From CAZGVW01 sp964529265 (lineage in GTDB: Bacteria; Planctomycetota; Phycisphaerae; Phycisphaerales; UBA1924): a stretch of DNA of 19,402 nucleotides. This document shows, in pieces, positions 14,773-19,402 of the stretch. The translations under genes were made by a program, and so were the position numbers. The stretch is taken from positions 1 through 19,402 of the forward strand of contig CAZGVW010000244.1 of NCBI GenBank assembly GCA_964529265.1, written 5' to 3'. Every line of letters starts with the position of its first letter. The stretch's first letter is position 1. Under the pieces are notes generated by a model that had not been told where the DNA came from, made no database searches, and saw only the letters and a program-made list of their open reading frames with translations.

Positions 14773-16056
14773 ATGCCCGCGGATTCCGATGCGCGTTCCA
14801 CACACCTGCGGTGGCTTCTCGAACTCACGAGCATCCCCACAGCCGCGGGCCGCGAACACCGCGTCATCGCGTGGCTGGAGCGCTGGGTCGCCGAACGCCC
14901 CGCCCTTCAACTCCGCCGCGACGCCGCGGGCAATCTCATCATCGAACGGCGCGACGCCCCGGCGCCCGGCGCCATCCCCCCGCGTGCGCTGACGCTCCTC
15001 ACCGCCCACCTCGACCACCCCGCCTTCGTCGTCGAGCGCATCGTCGCTCCCGCCGTCGTCGAAGCCTCATTCCGAGGCGGCGTGATGGCCCCCTACTTCG
15101 AGAACGCCCGCGTCGCCCTTCACACAGCGAACGGCCCCCGCATACCCGGCCGCGTCGTCGAATCCCGCGAAGCCTCCCCCTTCCGCCTCTGCGTGATCGA
15201 GCTCGATGAGCACGAGTCATCCGCCGCCGCGCCCGCGCACCTCGGCGATATCCTCACATGGGATCTCCCCCCCGCCAACATCGAAAACGACCGCCTCCTC
15301 CGCGCCCCCGCCTGCGACGATCTCGCCGCCGTCGCCGCGGCTGTCGCGGCGCTCGACCAACTCATCGCCCATCACCCCGCCGCCAACGTCGCCGCGCTCT
15401 TCACCCGCGCGGAAGAGATCGGCTTCGTCGGCGCCATCGCCGCCTGCAGGCTCGGAACCATCCCCGCCGGCGCACGCGTCATGGCGCTCGAAAACTCCCG
15501 CGCCTTCGCCGATTCCCCCATCGGCGCCGGGCCCATCGTCCGCGTCGGCGACCGCATGAGCACGTTCAGCCCCACGCTCACGCGCGCGATCGCGCGGCTC
15601 GCGGAGCGCCTGGCCGGCGAATCGGAGAAAGCAAAGCCAAACCCGGAAGAAGACGGAGGAAAACAGAGGGGAAGGCCGGACGAAGAGCAGCCGTCACACG
15701 CGCGCCCGCCCCGCCCCTTCCGCTGGCAGCGCAAACTCATGCCCGGCGGCGCGTGCGAAGCCACCGCCTTCTGCGCCTATGGCCACGACGCCACCTGCCT
15801 CTGCCTCCCACTGGGCAACTACCACAACATGAGCGAGATCGATCGCGTCCAGGCCGCGCAAGCCGCGGGCGAGAAGACCCCCCCCGCCCTCATCGCGCCG
15901 GAGTTCATCTCCATCGACGACTACCACGACCTCATCGATCTGCTCATCGCCTGCGGCTCGCGCCTCGAAGAGGCCGAGCCCATCATCGACCGCCTCGAGA
16001 AAATGCACGCGGAGCGCGCCTTCGTGCTCGAAGACCACGCCCCTACAGCGTCCTGA
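14773..16056 (+). CDS. M42-type zinc aminopeptidase
   Basis: A 427-residue cytoplasmic peptidase of the M42/M20/M28 co-catalytic zinc group (no signal peptide). Visible metal and catalytic residues: His79 and Asp81 in AHLDHP, Asp182 in ACDDLAA, the Glu214-Glu215 pair in AEEIGFVGA, and His351 in GNYHNM. The expected AGN turn (DAAGNLI) lies near residue 58. Between about residues 283 and 318 there is a charged, Lys/Glu/Pro-rich linker whose DNA is unusually purine-rich for this window. It separates the catalytic core from the C-terminal segment carrying the last metal ligand. The gene end overlaps the NIF3 gene tail to tail by 14 bp. Family assignment between M42 and its close relatives is less certain than the zinc-peptidase call. 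Confidence 0.85.
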   Translation: MPADSDARSTHLRWLLELTSIPTAAGREHRVIAWLERWVAERPALQLRRDAAGNLIIERRDAPAPGAIPPRALTLLTAHLDHPAFVVERIVAPAVVEASFRGGVMAPYFENARVALHTANGPRIPGRVVESREASPFRLCVIELDEHESSAAAPAHLGDILTWDLPPANIENDRLLRAPACDDLAAVAAAVAALDQLIAHHPAANVAALFTRAEEIGFVGAIAACRLGTIPAGARVMALENSRAFADSPIGAGPIVRVGDRMSTFSPTLTRAIARLAERLAGESEKAKPNPEEDGGKQRGRPDEEQPSHARPPRPFRWQRKLMPGGACEATAFCAYGHDATCLCLPLGNYHNMSEIDRVQAAQAAGEKTPPALIAPEFISIDDYHDLIDLLIACGSRLEEAEPIIDRLEKMHAERAFVLEDHAPTAS

Positions 16057-17185
16057 ACAGCGTCCGATCCTTCGCGCTCACCACGAACGTCACCCCCGGC
16101 AGCGCCTCCCCCAGCCTCTGCGCCAGTATCCGCAGATACCCGCGCTCCGTGTTCGTGTGCCCCGCCAGAAGAATCGAGCACCCGCGCCGCACCGCGCTCA
16201 GCGCCTCGTGATGCGTCATTTCGCCGCTCACGAACGCCCGGCACCCGTCGCGAATCGCCGCCTCCAGCAGCGCGCCGCCCGATCCCGGGCACACACCCAC
16301 GTGATCGATCGCTTCATCCGAAGCCTGCGCGATCTTCACCGCGTCCACACCCAGACTCTTCTTCAGCCGCAGCGCCAGTTCCCGCGCCGTCGCCGGCCGG
16401 TCCAGCACCAGCCGCCGCCCCGCCCCCACGCTCCGATCCGCCTTCGGCGCCAGCGGATAGATATCCCACGCGGGCTCCTCATACGGGTGAAACTGCCGCA
16501 GAATCTCCGCCGCCAGCGGCAGCGCATCGCCAGGGCACACCATCTCCAGCCGCACTTCCTCCACCTGCTCCTCGCGCCCCGCCTCGCCTACCGCGGGCTT
16601 CGTCCCCGCGCCGCCGCGGAACGTCCCGCGCCCCCGCATCCCGAACGAACACAACTCGTACTCCCCGATCCGCCCCGCGCCGATCGTCGCCAGCGCATTC
16701 CTCACCTGGTCCACATGCGATTCCGGCACGAACGTCACGATCTTGTGCGTCTGCCGCGGATCATGACTCGTCTGCGCATTCAGCGCCCGCCGATCGCCGA
16801 TCGAGCCCGTCGCCCCCTCCGGCGCCAGCATGTCGCACAGCCAGTCCGCCATCCCACCCGGCGCGGCGTCCAGCGCCGTGTGCGGCGAATACACCGCCAT
16901 CCCCGCCTCGATCGCCCCCAGCGCCACTCGCGTGCGCGCATCCTCCGCCACCACCCGCTTCACCGCGTGAAACACCGGCGGGTGATACGAAATCACCGCC
17001 GCCGCCGATGCTTCCTTCGCCTCCTCCAGCACATCCTCCGTGAAGTCGATCGTCAGCAGCACCGGCCGCCCGCGCCCGATCGGCGCATCGCTCCGCCCCA
17101 GGATCAACCCCACGTTGTCCCACGACTCCGCGAACGATGGCGGCGCGATCGCCTCCATCGCCGCGATCAGGTCTGACATGCGCAT
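16043..17185 (-). CDS. NIF3-type dinuclear metal protein with an inserted CutA/PII-like domain
   Basis: A 380-residue NIF3 family protein (also annotated as GTP cyclohydrolase 1 type 2 homologue). The family forms toroidal oligomers with two metals per active site; its biological reaction is unsettled. Landmarks: SWDNVGLILG near the N-terminus, SYHPPVF with His68, SPHTALDAAPGG with His102 and Asp106, and GEMTHHEAL with His325, His326 and Glu327. Residues about 148-247 (from KIVTFVPESHVDQVRNAL to FHPYEEPAWDIYPL) are the CutA/PII-like insertion known from the long YqfO-type members. The YHPP sequence replaces the usual bacterial double His and matches eukaryotic NIF3L1. A TAGGAT box lies 6 nt before ATG 17185. 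A second in-frame ATG two codons on is possible. Confidence 0.92.
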   Translation of the reverse strand: MRMSDLIAAMEAIAPPSFAESWDNVGLILGRSDAPIGRGRPVLLTIDFTEDVLEEAKEASAAAVISYHPPVFHAVKRVVAEDARTRVALGAIEAGMAVYSPHTALDAAPGGMADWLCDMLAPEGATGSIGDRRALNAQTSHDPRQTHKIVTFVPESHVDQVRNALATIGAGRIGEYELCSFGMRGRGTFRGGAGTKPAVGEAGREEQVEEVRLEMVCPGDALPLAAEILRQFHPYEEPAWDIYPLAPKADRSVGAGRRLVLDRPATARELALRLKKSLGVDAVKIAQASDEAIDHVGVCPGSGGALLEAAIRDGCRAFVSGEMTHHEALSAVRRGCSILLAGHTNTERGYLRILAQRLGEALPGVTFVVSAKDRTLFRTL

Positions 17186-17191
17186 GACGCA

Positions 17192-17197
17192 ATCCTA
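17192..17197 (-). promoter_or_regulatory. Putative -10 box (TAGGAT) of the NIF3 gene
   Basis: TAGGAT on the minus strand, 6 nt (TGCGTC) before ATG 17185, with no Shine-Dalgarno sequence. No -35 is seen. It also favours the first of the two nearby ATG codons. Confidence 0.45.
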
Positions 17198-17400
17198 CGA
17201 GCCCTCCCGCGCACGCGCGCTTCGCCTCGCCCCACCCCTGCGCGGGAAACCATCCCCCGAACGTCCGACAACGCCCCGCATCCACCTCCGCCCCGATGGA
17301 GTCTCCCCCCGTTCGAGGCCGATACACTTCCAGATCGATGGATCGACCCGCCCGAGGCCCCGTCGCCCCGGATCGGGCAGCCCCGAAAGGGACTACGCTC

Positions 17401-17408
17401 AGGAGGAG
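17401..17408 (+). promoter_or_regulatory. Shine-Dalgarno sequence setting a TTG start for phoH
   Basis: AGGAGGAG ends 6 nt before TTG 17415, which is in frame with the PhoH coding sequence. No in-frame ATG occurs between this site and the PIN domain, so the ribosome site decides the start. Confidence 0.6.
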
Positions 17409-17414
17409 CACCAC

Positions 17415-19034
17415 TTGATTGACCGCCCCGTGACGGAGCTGATTCCAGCGAGGAGCGTTCAGACGGCCAGGAAGCGGGAGAGACAGGAAGAGGGAGGAGT
17501 CGCCGCGGCGGCGCGAGGCCACAACGGCCCATCGCCCAGGGGCGCCACGGCCCCATCCCCGCCCCACGACAGGCCCTCCCAGCGGCCTCGCGCCCCCGTC
17601 CCCGCCCAGTCCGCCGCGGCAACCCCGGGCACGGACCAGGCCGTCAAGAACTTCGTCCTCGACACCAACGTCCTGCTCCACGATCCGGAGGCCCTCTTCG
17701 CCTTCCAGGAGCACAACGTCATCATCCCCTTCGCCGTCCTCGAGGAACTCGACGAGTTCAAGAGCGGCAACAACGACCTCAGCCGCAGCGCCCGCGCCTG
17801 CATCCGCCACCTCGATCGCCTGCGCGAAAAGGGCGAACTCGTCGAAGGCGTCGCCTGGGGCGATGAGGAAACCGCCGAGAACGGCGCCCTCACCGGAACC
17901 ATCCGCGTCGCCGTCTCCCCCGAGACGCGCCCCAGCGCCATCAAAGCCGATACGCCCGACAACCAGATCATCTCCCTCGCGCACTCCCTCCACGAAAGCG
18001 GCCTGCGCACCATCTTCGTCACCAAGGACATCAACGCCCGCCTCAAGGCCGATGCGCTCGGCCTCCGCGCCGAGGACTACGAGAACAAGAAGATCAACGT
18101 CGAGCGCCTCTACAAGGGCTACATGGTCGCGCAGGTCCAGCGCGACCTCATCGATGAACTCTACCGTGAGCGCATGCTCGCCATCGACCGCCTGAAGGAA
18201 CCGCTCACCGTGCGCACGGAGGATGGCCAGGTCTTCACCCGCAAGGTGGAGCCCAACCAGTTCATCCGCCTCGAAGACGCGATGGATGAATCGCACTCCG
18301 GCGTCGGCCGCCGCGTCGGCGACACCGATCATCTCGTCCCCGTCACCGCGCCGCGCAAGCCCGTCTTCGGCATCATGGCCCGCAACATCGAGCAGACCAT
18401 GGCGCTGGACCTCCTGCTCGATGACGAAATCCGCCTCGTCACGCTCACCGGCGGCGCCGGCACCGGAAAAACCCTGCTCGCCCTCGCCGCGGGCATGCAC
18501 AAGGTCTTCCAGGAGCAGCGCTACGACCGCCTCCTCGTCGCGCGCCCCATCATGCCCCTCGGCCGCGACATCGGCTACCTCCCCGGCGACAAGGAAGAGA
18601 AACTCTCCGCCTGGATGCAGCCCATCTTCGATAACCTCGATTACCTCCTCTCCACCCGCGGCTCGCACCTCCAGACGCCGGAAAGCAAATCCACCGAGCA
18701 GCGCATCGAGCGCCTCCTCTCCGACGGCAAGGTCGTGCTCGAACCCCTCACGTACATCCGTGGCCGCTCCATCCCCCACCAGTTCATGATCGTGGATGAA
18801 GCCCAGAACCTCTCGCCGCACGAAGTGAAGACCATCGTCAGCCGCGTCGGCGAGGGCACCAAACTCGTCCTCACCGGCGACGTCGAGCAGATCGACCACC
18901 CCTACCTCGACGCCTCGAGCAACGGCCTCTCCTACGTCGTCGAGCGCATGCGTGAAGTCGCCATGGTCGGCCACGTCACACTCGCCAAGAGCGAGCGCTC
19001 CGAACTCGCCTCCATCGCCGCCCGCAAACTCTGA
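17415..19034 (+). CDS. phoH: PIN-PhoH fusion ATPase (YlaK/PhoH2-like)
   Basis: A 539-residue cytoplasmic protein. Residues about 78-220 are a PIN nuclease domain, opening with NFVLDTNVLLHDP (Asp83), then ILD-type acidic positions in VLEELDEFK and the FVTKDINARLKA strand. From about residue 315 there is a PhoH P-loop ATPase with Walker A GGAGTGKT (346-353) and Walker B FMIVDEAQN (Asp461, Glu462). PIN-PhoH proteins are toxin-like or RNA-processing enzymes with RNA helicase and RNase activity in studied cases. Start: TTG 17415, with AGGAGGAG just upstream; GTG 17430 is the only other in-frame choice before the domain. This leaves a 75-residue basic, Pro/Ala-rich N-terminal extension with no recognisable fold. 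The gene diverges from NIF3 across 229 bp and is followed by hairpin repeats. Confidence 0.9.
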   Translation: MIDRPVTELIPARSVQTARKRERQEEGGVAAAARGHNGPSPRGATAPSPPHDRPSQRPRAPVPAQSAAATPGTDQAVKNFVLDTNVLLHDPEALFAFQEHNVIIPFAVLEELDEFKSGNNDLSRSARACIRHLDRLREKGELVEGVAWGDEETAENGALTGTIRVAVSPETRPSAIKADTPDNQIISLAHSLHESGLRTIFVTKDINARLKADALGLRAEDYENKKINVERLYKGYMVAQVQRDLIDELYRERMLAIDRLKEPLTVRTEDGQVFTRKVEPNQFIRLEDAMDESHSGVGRRVGDTDHLVPVTAPRKPVFGIMARNIEQTMALDLLLDDEIRLVTLTGGAGTGKTLLALAAGMHKVFQEQRYDRLLVARPIMPLGRDIGYLPGDKEEKLSAWMQPIFDNLDYLLSTRGSHLQTPESKSTEQRIERLLSDGKVVLEPLTYIRGRSIPHQFMIVDEAQNLSPHEVKTIVSRVGEGTKLVLTGDVEQIDHPYLDASSNGLSYVVERMREVAMVGHVTLAKSERSELASIAARKL

Positions 19035-19046
19035 GTCCCGCGGCGC

Positions 19047-19116
19047 CCCGGCTCTGATGGCCCGGCTCTGATGGCCCGGCTCTGATGGCCCGGCTCTGGT
19101 GGCCCGGCTCTGGTGG
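19047..19116 (+). repeat. Five tandem 14-bp units, CCCGGCTCTGRTGG
   Basis: Units at 19047, 19061, 19075, 19089 and 19103; the first three end in GATGG and the last two in GGTGG. A sixth CCCGGCTCT begins at 19117 and runs into the first hairpin of the next repeat. The array starts 13 bp after the phoH stop codon. The unit is the left half-site of that hairpin plus its GGTGG lead-in, so the array looks like slippage duplication of part of the hairpin element. Confidence 0.9.
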
Positions 19117-19188
19117 CCCGGCTCTCTGAGCCGGGTCTTCAGTGGTTCCAGGTGGCCCGGCTCTCCGAGCCGGGTCTTCAGTGGTTCC
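19111..19188 (+). repeat. Two tandem 39-bp hairpin units
   Basis: Copies 19111-19149 and 19150-19188 differ at two positions. Each contains CCCGGCTC-TCY-GAGCCGGG (stems 19117-19135 and 19156-19174), then TCTTCAGTGGTTCC. The first, 82 bp past phoH, could act as its transcript end, although TCTTC is a weak T-run. A third, diverged hairpin of the same type (CCCGGC ... GCCGGG) sits at 19302-19320. Confidence 0.88.
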
Positions 19189-19257
19189 TGGTGGCACAGG
19201 CGTCCCCGCCTGTGTCGCCGCAACGCGGCGAGCCACACAGCCCCATCCGATTCATTC
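19187..19257 (+). repeat. Double-hairpin direct repeat, copy 1
   Basis: A 71-bp element made of CACAGGCG-TCCC-CGCCTGTG followed at once by TCGCCGC-AAC-GCGGCGA, then GAGCCAC and a tail ending in TTCATTC. A near-identical copy lies at 19334. No reading frame in it looks genuine. Confidence 0.9.
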
Positions 19258-19333
19258 GTGACCCAGCCTCCGAGCCGGGGCTCCGCCTCCTGTCTTGGTG
19301 GCCCGGCTCTCCGCGCCGGGTCTCCCGGTAGCC

Positions 19334-19402
19334 CCTGGTGGCACAGGCGTCCCCGCCTGTGTCGCCGCAACGCGGCGAGCCACAGCCCCATCCGACTCAT
19401 TC
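19334..19402 (+). repeat. Double-hairpin direct repeat, copy 2
   Basis: Matches copy 1 over 69 bp with one substitution and a 2-bp deletion. It reaches the window end, so it may continue. The 76 bp between the copies contain another CCCGGC hairpin. The whole stretch 19035-19402 holds only repeats and no gene. Confidence 0.9.

Noticed and set aside
13230..15209. A 659-codon plus-strand frame opposite the M14 gene
   Set aside because: Arg/Pro/His-rich shadow of the M14 gene that also crosses its promoter region and the start of M42.
16761..19400. An 879-codon open frame on the minus strand through NIF3, phoH and the repeats
   Set aside because: It lies antisense to the convincing PIN-PhoH gene, reads as low-complexity Asp/Glu/Ala/Gly sequence and runs through hairpin repeats. 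Long antisense frames are expected at this GC content.
19047..19402. Possible CRISPR-like array
   Set aside because: The units are contiguous tandem or hairpin repeats with no unique spacers of regular length, and no cas gene is nearby.

Overview
The window is about 19.4 kb of very GC-rich bacterial DNA, densely packed with chromosomal genes of ordinary type. There is no rRNA, tRNA, insertion sequence, CRISPR array or integrase that I can see. The gene content suggests a planctomycete, most likely of the Phycisphaerae type: large exported peptidases, a PIN-PhoH ATPase, a NIF3 protein of the YHPP type, and clusters of hairpin-forming intergenic repeats. That placement is an inference; nothing in the window proves it.

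Layout, left to right. A 5'-truncated beta-ketoacyl-ACP synthase (+) converges on a small class I methyltransferase (-). Next is a minus-strand set: an ArsR-type repressor, an AHSA1/SRPBCC protein overlapping it by 4 bp, and an exported DUF1579 protein closed by a good intrinsic terminator. Diverging from arsR is a 1103-residue membrane protein of unknown function, with one N-terminal and about eight C-terminal membrane segments around a large extracytoplasmic region. It is followed by an exported beta-carbonic anhydrase with a His/Pro-rich linker. A long foldback repeat separates this from a minus-strand RibB protein whose GTP cyclohydrolase II half has lost its zinc cysteines. Diverging from ribB is an exported DUF885 zinc peptidase, converging on a large exported M14 carboxypeptidase-like protein. 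An M42-type aminopeptidase (+) then overlaps, tail to tail, a NIF3-type metal protein (-). The last gene is a PIN-PhoH ATPase (+), and the final ~370 bp hold tandem and dispersed hairpin repeats.

The genes do not form one pathway. The clear functional units are the arsR-SRPBCC-DUF1579 set and the possible pairing of the unknown membrane protein with the carbonic anhydrase. The most general observation concerns gene starts. Six of the twelve genes whose start is inside the window (methyltransferase, arsR, ribB, DUF885, M42, NIF3) have a TAnnnT box 6 or 7 nt before the start codon and no Shine-Dalgarno sequence, the pattern expected of leaderless transcripts. Four others (DUF1579, carbonic anhydrase, M14, phoH) have a clear purine-rich Shine-Dalgarno sequence, the membrane protein has a weaker one, and the SRPBCC gene is start-stop coupled. 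The best leads are this split between start types, the degenerate RibB/RibA protein, the unknown membrane protein, a 16-bp-stem hairpin upstream of it, and the repeat families.
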